IMG/VR virus record: IMGVR_UViG_3300027782_000025
Span: 210,626-274,625 of that record
Direction: 5' to 3' (one strand)
Source of the DNA: a virus
DNA: 64,000 nucleotides
Positions within the stretch are counted from its first letter, which is position 1, and each line of letters starts with the position of its first letter. The notes beneath the pieces were generated by a model. It saw nothing but the letters and a program-made list of their open reading frames with translations, was not told where the DNA came from and made no database searches. Below, piece by piece: positions 1 to 8,136 of this stretch. Both the position numbers and the translations under genes were made by a program.

Positions 1-1032
1 AACGGTGATATAAATTATATATCTGAAATTAATGGGTTTTGGCCTTTCGAAAGAGCCACAGCATTTATTGAAAACATGCTTAAAGATCCAACTAAAGTTA
101 GATCCGACGGCACCAGTAGGCCAGCACATTATTTTAAGCATGAAGAATCAAATCAACTAATCGTGCTTGGACGAGATGCTGAAGAATTAGCCTATTCAAA
201 GAATGATACGATGAAAAGACCAATGGCTGAAGGCGGAATTACACCAGATGAAATGTCTATGACGGTGCTGAGCAGCATCATCCATGGGATCTTAGAGACC
301 GCAGAACGCGATGTTGGTAAGTTTGATAATAATTTGACATTGTGTTATTGCACGACAGCACCGGCTTTAAATAAAACAAATAATATTGAATATCACGAAA
401 GAGTTATCGATATCATCCTTAAGAGTTATAACTCACAGAGTGCTATAAAACTTCAAAAGATAAAAGAAAGTCATGCGATAGTTCTAAACCAAAGCCCAGA
501 CGGCTCTGGGATCGGCATCAGCTGGGGAGCAGGCACGGTAACGGTGACATATGTTAAGTATGGCTTAGAAGTTTATAGTTTCTGCTGGGTTGGCGCTGGT
601 GACTGGATAGACGAGAATGTAGCGATTAGACATGGCTATGATGCACATGCTATGAAAAGCATGAAAAAGAACAGTAAGGAAACTCCAACCACAGTATCAA
701 AAGTCAAAATGGACATAGATCTTACCCCCGGCATACAGTATGCCGACAGGCTTCAGTTAGATATATCGCTGCACTATGACGTGCTTATTAATCAAGTAGT
801 GTCAGGTATCGTGGCCGGTTTTAAGGAAAATGAGGCGCAGGCAAGAATCGAAAATGGCATTAATGTTTATATGGCTGGCGGCACTAGCAGTCCGAAGGGC
901 TTTGCTGAGCGTGTGGCTTTAATATTCAATAATAATGAATTACCTTTTGTTTTAAATAAAGTATCTGTGGCAGAAAAGCCACTATTTACCGTTGCGGCAG
1001 GGTGCTTGACAGCAGCAGAGATGTTCGAATAA
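1..1032 (+). CDS. Actin-like (MreB/ParM-type) filament ATPase, 5' end outside window
   Basis: The reading frame is open from base 1, so the true start lies upstream and only about 343 codons are visible. Several features fit the actin/Hsp70 nucleotide-binding fold. A GRDAEELA...RPMAEGG segment resembles the MreB segment before subdomain IB. SWGAGTVTV stands at the second phosphate loop, followed by GAGDWIDENVA. YMAGGTSSPKGFAERV near the C-terminus matches the adenosine-binding GG motif. The usual Asp of the second phosphate loop reads as Ser. Phage actins of the ParM/Alp type form filaments that move or position phage DNA in the cell, so a similar job is inferred. The next gene overlaps its stop codon by one base. 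The fold is fairly sure; the exact subfamily is not. Confidence 0.7.
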   Translation, partial: NGDINYISEINGFWPFERATAFIENMLKDPTKVRSDGTSRPAHYFKHEESNQLIVLGRDAEELAYSKNDTMKRPMAEGGITPDEMSMTVLSSIIHGILETAERDVGKFDNNLTLCYCTTAPALNKTNNIEYHERVIDIILKSYNSQSAIKLQKIKESHAIVLNQSPDGSGIGISWGAGTVTVTYVKYGLEVYSFCWVGAGDWIDENVAIRHGYDAHAMKSMKKNSKETPTTVSKVKMDIDLTPGIQYADRLQLDISLHYDVLINQVVSGIVAGFKENEAQARIENGINVYMAGGTSSPKGFAERVALIFNNNELPFVLNKVSVAEKPLFTVAAGCLTAAEMFE

Positions 1033-1712
1033 TGAATATAATTCATGTCGATGGTAGTTTGGTAGCTATTTTAATAAAAGAAACTATATATATCATCGAC
1101 ATGGATAATTTTACGGTCCATGACCAGATTGGTGCACGGCTAGCTATCCAAAACATTGATGACTGGTTATTTAAAAACACCTTATGGGCTCATGGCATTT
1201 TTAATTTAAAGCTTTTTGTTAATTTCTTCTTACAAGGACGTGAATCTATAGTAATTAAAGACTTAGGCGTTTTACTGTCAGAATTTATCGCTCACCTTTT
1301 TAAAAATGATCAGATCGGCCAATTGTTGAAAATGTATGATGTTGAATTACTAAATTTAGAAACAATTGACAGAGTAGTCTTACCTAATCTTAGAGATAAT
1401 TTTGAAGCACACCGTCTAAAAAATGGTGAATTAGGTCTCGAATTGTTCCTTAGAAGACTAAGAGACCGAATCGCTATATTAAATCCAAACGAAACCAGAG
1501 TCATTGATAGCTTTCTAAGTAGGTTAAAAGAGCAGCATGTCGATATAAAGATGGCTATACCCGATGGCCTTTTAGAACTAGCGAATAATTTTTTATGCAC
1601 GCAAGATGTTTATACTTCTAACATAAGATACCCCAATATCATCGAATCTTTTGAGAAAATTAAAGCTCCAAAAGGTAAGAGAAATGGATTAGAAACCGTA
1701 TTATCTTCATAG
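1032..1712 (+). CDS. Conserved-looking hypothetical protein, downstream partner of the actin-like gene
   Basis: A 226-residue protein of unknown function. The ATG at 1032 overlaps the stop of the actin-like gene (TAATG). A GTG ten codons upstream is also in frame, but the coupled ATG is preferred. The N-terminus is strand-like (IIHVDGSLVAILIKETIYII), and the rest is mostly charged amphipathic helix with a basic C-terminal tail (KAPKGKRNGLE). There is no signal peptide, membrane segment or recognised motif. Actin-type segregation genes are often followed by a small adaptor gene, so an adaptor role is possible, but nothing in the sequence proves it. Confidence 0.6.
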   Translation: MNIIHVDGSLVAILIKETIYIIDMDNFTVHDQIGARLAIQNIDDWLFKNTLWAHGIFNLKLFVNFFLQGRESIVIKDLGVLLSEFIAHLFKNDQIGQLLKMYDVELLNLETIDRVVLPNLRDNFEAHRLKNGELGLELFLRRLRDRIAILNPNETRVIDSFLSRLKEQHVDIKMAIPDGLLELANNFLCTQDVYTSNIRYPNIIESFEKIKAPKGKRNGLETVLSS

Positions 1713-1725
1713 TATAGGAGATAAT

Positions 1726-3126
1726 ATGGAATATCAAGGTTCATCAGATTTTGTTCATCTTCACTCTCACACACTTTATAGCATGCTTGATGGTGTGGCC
1801 TCTCCGGCCCAATATGCCGAAGCTTGTTATAAAAGGAAGTACCAAGCGATGGCTATCACCGAACACGGCCATATGGCCAGTGTTCCTGAAGCTTACGCTG
1901 CTTTTAAACAATATGGTATCAAATACATCCCTGGGTGCGAAATATACTATAATGATTTTGAACTAAAAAGGCAAGAGCTTTTGGCAAGCGGAATAAATGT
2001 CAGATCGCTAGAATGGAGAAAAGAGAATCCAGAGCTAGCAGGAAGAATTATCAGAAATAGACATCTCACAGTAATTTGCAAAAACAAGACCGGATTTGAA
2101 AATCTCTTAAAGTTAACAACTCAAGCATATGAGACAGGCCTGTTCGGCGTATCTATTAAACAGTATAATCGCATATGGTTTGAAAAGTTATGTGAATATC
2201 GCGAAGGACTTATTATATTATCAGGATGTCTAAATGGACCTATAAGTCATGAATTGCGTACTAAATCGATAGTAAATAAAGCAGGCGATGTCATCAGAGA
2301 AATAAGCCGAAAAGAAAGGCTTGAAAACGCTATCGCCAATATAAAAAAATTTAAAGAAGCGTTTGGAGAAGACTACTACATAGAACTACAGATGCCTGGT
2401 GTTGAAGGCGACATGTTTGTGTTTCAGACATCTATTATGCTGGCAGACCATTTCAAGATTAAGACCGTGCTGGCTAATGATTCTCATTACATGGAAAGAA
2501 AAGATTTTCAAATCCAAAAGATCATGATGGCGATAGCTCAAGACGTAACTGTTGACTCTCCTGATTTATTTCATACAAACAGCGACGAGCAATACTTCAA
2601 ACAGCGTAGTGAATTATGGAGTAGATATAATGAGACTGAATATTCCAAAGGGTATACGGCTAGAGAATTCGAACTAATGTGTGATCATACTTTAGAAATA
2701 GCCGACAAATGCGAAAATATCGAATTTGATACGGATCCAAAAATACCGACCATCGTAGACGCTGATAATGAATTACGGCGCTTGGTCGCATCAAAGCTTA
2801 TATCGTTAGGACTTCATAAAAATGAACAAAAACACTTGATCGATGGTAGAGAAGTTACCTATCTAGACCAAGCTAAAATCGAATTAAATCGTTTTATAGA
2901 AAAAGGTTTCGCCAGCTATTTTCTCATTACTAAGAATATTATAGAGTACGGTAAAGAACAAGGTTGGCCGTTCACTGCTAGAGGTAGCGCTGGAGGCTCC
3001 TTAATTTGCTACTTATTAAATATTACATCAGTCGACCCTCTTTCGTGGGGTCTTTCTTTTGATAGATTTCTTGCACCGAGCCGCGGTGGCTATATGCTTA
3101 ATGTCAAGATGACTAAAGGAGATTAG
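1726..3126 (+). CDS. dnaE-N: DNA polymerase III alpha subunit, N-terminal half (PHP domain and start of palm)
   Basis: A 466-residue protein matching the first third of bacterial DnaE. The PHP domain opens with HLHSHTLYSMLDG (about residues 11-23), followed by ITEHGH (44-49), GCEIY and NDSHYM. These are metal-binding PHP motifs of bacterial replicative polymerases. The palm begins near residue 379, and the dNTP-binding Gly-Ser motif RGSAGGS is intact at 419-425, followed by YLLNITSVDPLS and FDRFLAPSRGG. The protein then stops, just before the catalytic PDIDID motif, which lies in the gene at 4393. A strong Shine-Dalgarno (TAGGAGA) precedes the ATG. No intein motifs follow the break. It presumably assembles with the C-terminal half into one replicative polymerase. 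Confidence 0.9.
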   Translation: MEYQGSSDFVHLHSHTLYSMLDGVASPAQYAEACYKRKYQAMAITEHGHMASVPEAYAAFKQYGIKYIPGCEIYYNDFELKRQELLASGINVRSLEWRKENPELAGRIIRNRHLTVICKNKTGFENLLKLTTQAYETGLFGVSIKQYNRIWFEKLCEYREGLIILSGCLNGPISHELRTKSIVNKAGDVIREISRKERLENAIANIKKFKEAFGEDYYIELQMPGVEGDMFVFQTSIMLADHFKIKTVLANDSHYMERKDFQIQKIMMAIAQDVTVDSPDLFHTNSDEQYFKQRSELWSRYNETEYSKGYTAREFELMCDHTLEIADKCENIEFDTDPKIPTIVDADNELRRLVASKLISLGLHKNEQKHLIDGREVTYLDQAKIELNRFIEKGFASYFLITKNIIEYGKEQGWPFTARGSAGGSLICYLLNITSVDPLSWGLSFDRFLAPSRGGYMLNVKMTKGD

Positions 3127-3127
3127 C

Positions 3128-3559
3128 TTGCAGAAGTATTTATTACACGCTTTGAACACACATTTAAAAGTCATGCAAAAGCCTACTGAAACATTATGTG
3201 TATTCTCGCTTAAATTCATCGATGTTCTTATAGATGACGATAAAGTCAGAGCTGAGAAAGAATCACTAGATTTGTTAATAAATATTCAAAATAATATAAT
3301 TTCTAGCATTGTCGAAACTATTGACCGCCTAGAGAAAGAAGCTACCGATTCTACTAAAGTACTGGGATCGGCGATGCTTAATACAAGAAAATCTATTTAT
3401 TCTCATACAATAAATTTAAAATTAGTAGATGTAAGTAATCTAGAAGATAGATATAACAAAGCTATAGTTGAAATCGCTAAAGCGATGAGGTTATTTAATC
3501 TTTGTGGTCTTTCTGAAGCAATTAAAATAAATGATGTAAATGGGAACCAGATATGTTAG
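3128..3559 (+). CDS. Hypothetical helical protein between the dnaE halves (TTG start)
   Basis: A 143-residue protein, not recognised. A TTG start at 3128 is chosen because AAAGGAGA lies five to six bases upstream, right at the end of dnaE-N; the first in-frame ATG, at 3173, has no comparable site. The protein is largely alpha-helical with a heptad-like central part (about residues 40-75). It has no zinc-binding, nuclease or intein motif, so it is not an obvious homing endonuclease explaining the polymerase break. It overlaps the following gene by seven bases. Its position inside the polymerase locus suggests a replication link, but this is inference from context only. Confidence 0.6.
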   Translation: MQKYLLHALNTHLKVMQKPTETLCVFSLKFIDVLIDDDKVRAEKESLDLLINIQNNIISSIVETIDRLEKEATDSTKVLGSAMLNTRKSIYSHTINLKLVDVSNLEDRYNKAIVEIAKAMRLFNLCGLSEAIKINDVNGNQIC

Positions 3560-3999
3560 AGATGCAAATAAATAGATTAGATAATTCCAAGATTAATTCT
3601 AAAATCGTCGTTACTTTAATAAAAAATAATGGCAAAAAAATGAAGACCCAACGGCGTGATATCGCTTTTAAATTGAAAATGACTGATGATACCATATATA
3701 AGTATCAAGCTATCCTAGTTGGTCTATCTGCGATAAAAGATGTTAATCAATCGATAAGAATCAGCATGTTGGGGTTTGAATCGAATGATTTATATGGTAC
3801 ATCAAACGATAAACAGCTATATTTCGACGAATTAAAAAGACGTATTATCAAAATATGCCAACGTCATAATAATGTATTTTTTGATGCTAATATGATAGCT
3901 TTAGATAATGATTATGTCAATATAATTAAAAAGTATTTAGTATCACAATCAGAGTACCATGATACCGGTACAGTCTTAATCGATAAATCTAAGGTTTAA
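3553..3999 (+). CDS. Hypothetical protein between the dnaE halves
   Basis: A 148-residue protein without recognised relatives. The ATG at 3553 overlaps the end of the previous gene, and a second ATG at 3562 is equally possible. The N-terminal part has mixed strand and helix with a basic stretch (KNNGKKMKTQRRD), then an IYKYQAILVGLSAIKD helix. The C-terminal third contains a basic helix (FDELKRRIIKICQRH). The pattern would fit a small nucleic-acid-binding protein, but no named motif is present. About 60 bases separate it from the zinc-finger gene downstream, and that short gap shows no clear terminator. Confidence 0.55.
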   Translation: MLEMQINRLDNSKINSKIVVTLIKNNGKKMKTQRRDIAFKLKMTDDTIYKYQAILVGLSAIKDVNQSIRISMLGFESNDLYGTSNDKQLYFDELKRRIIKICQRHNNVFFDANMIALDNDYVNIIKKYLVSQSEYHDTGTVLIDKSKV

Positions 4000-4061
4000 T
4001 ACTATGGCTGTTTGGCACAACACAAGCTTAGATCTTTTTATGTATATTGAGATATAAAATT

Positions 4062-4406
4062 ATGGATCATAAAGGTGAATATGATAAATATGCTTTCATT
4101 ATAATGGAAGCGCAAACCGATAATATTGTCAACATAGTACGATTAAAGTCGAACGAAGAAAGACTGAAAACCATTAAAAGCATACGTTCTAAAGGGCAAT
4201 ATTTATTTTACGCTATGACGCACCAAGACGAAAAAACCAAGAGGGTCACTATAAAAAGGCCCTTTGTCGTCGATTTTGATTCAGTTCCTTCAGCTGAGGA
4301 ATCAAAATGTATTGAAAATGATATAAAGAAGCTTAGCTGCAAAAAATGTGGCAAAAGTTTTACTTCTACTTCTGGGCTAACGAACCATCTAAATGCAAAA
4401 CATTAA
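4062..4406 (+). CDS. Small protein ending in a single C2H2 zinc finger
   Basis: A 114-residue protein whose last 22 residues form a classical C2H2 finger: Cys-x2-Cys, twelve residues, then His-x4-His (CKKCGKSF...HLNAKH), with the final His as the last residue. The ATG at 4062 is preferred over a TTG five codons upstream; neither has a strong ribosome site. The N-terminal 90 residues are unrecognised, with a basic segment KRVTIKRPF. The start of the polymerase C-terminal half lies within the zinc-finger codons (14-base overlap), so the two are likely translationally coupled. A DNA-binding role linked to the polymerase is plausible but not shown. Confidence 0.65.
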   Translation: MDHKGEYDKYAFIIMEAQTDNIVNIVRLKSNEERLKTIKSIRSKGQYLFYAMTHQDEKTKRVTIKRPFVVDFDSVPSAEESKCIENDIKKLSCKKCGKSFTSTSGLTNHLNAKH

Positions 4407-7116
4407 ATCTTGGGAAGAAATTGTCGAAAAGGCTGGAGAGTTGGTTACCGATAAACCGAAGATTTATAAAGACAGACTAAAATTCGAAATATATGAAATC
4501 GAAAAGCAAGGGGCAGAACGCTACTGGTTAGAATTAGTGACTGATGGAACGACTTTCGATGCAAACCCGAATCGTCTATTACTACCATACCTTTTAAATC
4601 TAGTTTCTGTCGACCCAATCTCCACAGACCATAGCGGCATCATGACAAGCATATCTGCCAATGATGTTTTAAAATACAAAGACCATAACAATGGTAAAAT
4701 GCCAACAGGAATCTACAGAGATTCTGACATGCCGGACATCGATATAGATTGCTTGCCTGGGGCCAGAGATCATTTAAAAGAATACGTAATTTCTAAATAT
4801 GGCCAGAATTCAGAAGATAGTTATGGATCTGTATGTAGCGTTGGCACATGGCAAACTTATAAATTCAAATCTGCAATAATCGATGTCTCTGTGGCTCTTG
4901 GAATAATGTCTAGATTTGATGCCGAAAGAACGACCACACAATTACCAGAGCACGCAGATGATTTGCCGGAAAATGGTATATCAGTCTGCAGAGGTAAATA
5001 TTTAAAGGAAGGTGTCGAGATAGAATGTGGCACTATTCACGGTGATGCTACTTGCCCATCTTGTAAGCAATCCATCACGGATGCTCCGACTATTGGTCAG
5101 CTTATTGAAGAACTACCAGTTCTCAAAGAATTCGCGATAAAAAACCCTGAGATCATAGCATCAGCGATCAAACTAGTAGGCAGAATTAGAAACATGGGCA
5201 TGCACGCCGGTGCTTTACTAATAACAGACAGAGCGTTGTTTGGCAATATACCTATGGCCAAGAGCAGTAATAAGGGCTATTGGGTAAGCATGTGGACAGA
5301 AGGTAGAAGCACCCAGCTCTCAAAATTTGGGTATGTGAAATGGGACTGGCTTGGTCTTAAAACCTTAGAATATATATTTAGGTGTTGCGAGATGGTTAAA
5401 CTTAACCGCGACATCAATTTTGGCGAAAATTTGTCTGGCTGGGAAGACATCGATCCTAAGCAACGTAAAGCCGGCTTTTTTATCGATGCTTCTGGTGTTA
5501 AACACATTATCAGCCTCGACGACGAAGGGGCTCTAAAGCTAGCAAATAAGCAGAAATGCGATGGTATTTTTCAGTTCGACACTGAATTAGCCATGTCTTT
5601 GCTGGCTCATGGCGTTAGGAATTTCGAAGACTTAATGTTAATCAATGCGATGGGCCACCCAGGGCCAATTGCCGCTCTACCAGAGACAATGGCAAATCGT
5701 GACGATCCCACGATGGCATGGAAAAAACGCATGCATCCAGAAGTCTATAATATTCTTAAAGAAACTTATGGACAACTGGTTTATCAAGAGCAATTAACGC
5801 AGCTTTGGCAGAGATTAGCTGGATTTACTGCGCCTGAAGCTCAAGAAACGAGGAAGGCCGTTGCTAAGAAATGGACACACAAATTAAGAAGCGTAGAACA
5901 GAAATGGGTCGCTGGTGCTTCTAAAACCATCGGCGAAGACGAAGCTCGCACTATTTGGTCCAAAATGGTATCATTCGGTCGTTATGCATTTAATAAATCA
6001 CATTCTGTAGCTTATTGTTTGGTAACCCTACGATGCTTGTTCCTAAAAGCGCATTTTGCGCCTGAGTTTTGGGCATCTGTCATGAATGATTGCCATCCAG
6101 ATAAGCTGGTACGTTATATGGGTGTTGCAAGATCAGAAGAATGGAAACCGACAGCAATCACTAAACTCGGTTCGAGCAGATCAGATGATCCATTGCGCTT
6201 TGAAGCTATCGACATTAACAATTTATCATTAAAGTTTATAGTAAAAGATAACACGATATTTGTTGGTGTCAGTAGCATAAAAGGCTTTGGCGAAAAAATA
6301 GCTGAGTGCTTAATCACTGCACACAAATATATAAACATGGATGATTTTATTTTAAAGACCGGGATAAAATCTAAAACAGTGTTAGAACGGTTAATTAAAC
6401 TTGGGGCCTTTAGAAATCTTGAAAGACACAATAATAGCAAGGCTTTGTGGGTTTATTATCAAACGAAGTATGGCAATGGGCCAGATGCAAAAGAGACTAA
6501 AAGCTTCATCTCCAACCTCATTATTTCTAAACAAGGATGGAATGATGGCTCTATTGCGGCTGAGAGGGAAAGACTCGCCAGTGAATACAGATTGATCTAT
6601 CCAAAGAAAAAAGTTATACCTAAAAAATTACTTAATTGGAACCCTGAACCGATCATCGATTTTGATGCCGTTCTTGGCGCTATCGGAGATGATTTTAGTT
6701 TTGAAGAAAGACTACAATTTCAGAACGATTACTTAGGATATTACATCGACTCGCCTCTAGGATTATTTAGTTGCAGGGGTGATCTAACGATTGCTGCAGC
6801 AAAGACAAATGCTAAGTCCGGCCAAGACATCATAGCTATCGAAGGAATAATTGTAAATATAGAATATGCTACATCAAAGAATAATAAACCGTACGCTAAA
6901 ATATCGACATCAGATGGTATGTTAAAAACCAGTATTATGGTGTGGTCCAAAGAATTGTCGGGGTTAGATAAAACCAAATTGATGATTGGCGCCGGAATTA
7001 GAGTGATCGTGGATTATGATGGCGAGCGAAATAGTTTTTCATTACGACGCAATACTTCGATAAACATACTGAAGAGAAAGCCAACTAATGCAACTGCCGA
7101 CGAAAGACGGGATTAA
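4393..7116 (+). CDS. dnaE-C: DNA polymerase III alpha subunit, C-terminal half with all catalytic aspartates
   Basis: A 907-residue protein carrying the catalytic part of DnaE. PDIDID supplies two catalytic Asp (D115, D117), and KWDWLGLKTL supplies the third (D318). Fingers motifs follow, including GIFQFD, a helix-hairpin-helix-like region, and a C-terminal OB-type domain (from about residue 800). Residues 25-95 form a degenerate copy of the segment that ends dnaE-N (YLLNLVSVDPIS against YLLNITSVDPLS), but its Gly-Ser dNTP motif is lost. About residues 199-224 hold an added Cys set ending in CPSCK, likely a zinc ribbon. No ribosome site precedes the ATG, which overlaps the zinc-finger gene, suggesting reinitiation. 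It should need dnaE-N for activity. Confidence 0.9.
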   Translation: MQNIKSWEEIVEKAGELVTDKPKIYKDRLKFEIYEIEKQGAERYWLELVTDGTTFDANPNRLLLPYLLNLVSVDPISTDHSGIMTSISANDVLKYKDHNNGKMPTGIYRDSDMPDIDIDCLPGARDHLKEYVISKYGQNSEDSYGSVCSVGTWQTYKFKSAIIDVSVALGIMSRFDAERTTTQLPEHADDLPENGISVCRGKYLKEGVEIECGTIHGDATCPSCKQSITDAPTIGQLIEELPVLKEFAIKNPEIIASAIKLVGRIRNMGMHAGALLITDRALFGNIPMAKSSNKGYWVSMWTEGRSTQLSKFGYVKWDWLGLKTLEYIFRCCEMVKLNRDINFGENLSGWEDIDPKQRKAGFFIDASGVKHIISLDDEGALKLANKQKCDGIFQFDTELAMSLLAHGVRNFEDLMLINAMGHPGPIAALPETMANRDDPTMAWKKRMHPEVYNILKETYGQLVYQEQLTQLWQRLAGFTAPEAQETRKAVAKKWTHKLRSVEQKWVAGASKTIGEDEARTIWSKMVSFGRYAFNKSHSVAYCLVTLRCLFLKAHFAPEFWASVMNDCHPDKLVRYMGVARSEEWKPTAITKLGSSRSDDPLRFEAIDINNLSLKFIVKDNTIFVGVSSIKGFGEKIAECLITAHKYINMDDFILKTGIKSKTVLERLIKLGAFRNLERHNNSKALWVYYQTKYGNGPDAKETKSFISNLIISKQGWNDGSIAAERERLASEYRLIYPKKKVIPKKLLNWNPEPIIDFDAVLGAIGDDFSFEERLQFQNDYLGYYIDSPLGLFSCRGDLTIAAAKTNAKSGQDIIAIEGIIVNIEYATSKNNKPYAKISTSDGMLKTSIMVWSKELSGLDKTKLMIGAGIRVIVDYDGERNSFSLRRNTSINILKRKPTNATADERRD

Positions 7117-7630
7117 ATGCGACGGCTGCGGGCTTCAGTTTCATGAAGATTTTACTTATTATTCGATAGATTTTAGAAGCGCTAAATCAAAATTTGGGCA
7201 ACACTTATCATTGAGAGATCTAGACTCAGCACCAATGGTCGACACTTTTGATTATTGCAGTATGTGTTATGAGAAACTCCAAGACAAGATAGTAGAAATA
7301 AACCAAAAAACATCTCAGAAAACTGGCTCAAGATATTGTGATCTTTCTGGACAAGATCTGATGCAGTTAAAAACATATTACTATGCTACCATAACTGGAG
7401 CTACAGTCAAACAAACAGGTGTACCATTTACTTGTGAACAGTGCGGCCTTCAAGCGCACACCCCGACAACAGTATGTAAGTGCGGGTCGGTTAAATATGT
7501 TAGGAAAGCCGACGTACATACTGATAAAAAATTAATAGAAATCTTCATAACACCAGATATATTTAATAGCTTTGCCGTTAGAAGAGAAAAGCATAAACAA
7601 GAAGGAAGTAATTGGAATGTTACCAGCTAA
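7088..7630 (+). CDS. Zinc-ribbon protein, unknown function
   Basis: A 180-residue protein overlapping the end of the polymerase gene by 29 bases. It has two likely metal sites: an N-terminal pair CDGC...CSMC (about residues 13-62) and a C-terminal ribbon CEQC...CKC (about 118-133). The middle is helical and polar. Such double zinc-ribbon proteins are common in phage replication regions and usually have no assigned role. It overlaps the next gene by 14 bases, so the genes from the polymerase to 8132 appear to be one operon. No nuclease or helicase motif is visible. Confidence 0.65.
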   Translation: MQLPTKDGIKCDGCGLQFHEDFTYYSIDFRSAKSKFGQHLSLRDLDSAPMVDTFDYCSMCYEKLQDKIVEINQKTSQKTGSRYCDLSGQDLMQLKTYYYATITGATVKQTGVPFTCEQCGLQAHTPTTVCKCGSVKYVRKADVHTDKKLIEIFITPDIFNSFAVRREKHKQEGSNWNVTS

Positions 7631-8132
7631 CCCATATGATTTGCATGAAATACTCTTAAATAACGTCTTAATGCATGCGAGACCGATAGAGTGGAATTCT
7701 CACATGGTCGATCAGCATACTAACAAGAGTGCGCTTGGCGATCAAGTAAGAGCCACAAAGGCCGTCCTTACATGTCCTGATTGTGCATCTTTAGTCGAAA
7801 TATTGGATATGTATGATCTTAATGGTTATTATTATTGCGAATGTTTTAAAGGTTATAAAAAGACTAGAGATCAGCTGCAGACAGACGAAATAAATTATGA
7901 AGACCCATTTCAGAATCCATTTTCAGAAGATCTGAATCTAGAATCCTTTCTATACCCACAGATAGCTAGTACACCGGTGAAAACTGGAACCATTAAAGCT
8001 GATAAAAAAGTAAAGCCCAAAAAATTATGTAAGGTAGATATCAAAGCTAAGAATAATGATGTCATCGCTAATGAAGATAACATCATGAAATTGGCGAGTG
8101 AACCATTCAATGACGAAGATCTATTAGAATAA
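7617..8132 (+). CDS. Hypothetical protein with an internal zinc-binding motif
   Basis: A 171-residue protein. The ATG at 7617 is chosen over an in-frame start 15 codons upstream because GAAGGAAG lies at the right distance. A Cys pair (CPDC) followed about 20 residues later by CEC suggests one metal site in the first half. The second half is acidic, then rich in Lys (KVKPKKLCKVDIKAK), and ends with an acidic tail (FNDEDLLE) like those used for protein-protein contacts in replication proteins. No family is recognised. It sits directly after the other zinc-ribbon gene. Confidence 0.6.
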   Translation: MLPANPYDLHEILLNNVLMHARPIEWNSHMVDQHTNKSALGDQVRATKAVLTCPDCASLVEILDMYDLNGYYYCECFKGYKKTRDQLQTDEINYEDPFQNPFSEDLNLESFLYPQIASTPVKTGTIKADKKVKPKKLCKVDIKAKNNDVIANEDNIMKLASEPFNDEDLLE

Positions 8133-8136
8133 GCAT

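Noticed and set aside
3127-4392. A group I or II intron interrupting dnaE
   Set aside because: The gap is filled with three open genes with their own starts. The second half has its own degenerate copy of the sequence at the break, which splicing would not explain, and no reverse transcriptase or homing endonuclease is present.
3000-4800. A split intein joining the two DnaE halves
   Set aside because: The N-terminal half ends within about 15 residues of the break with no Cys-led intein block, and the C-terminal half starts with a DnaE-like segment rather than an intein end. The catalytic segment is not preceded by His-Asn-Cys/Ser/Thr.
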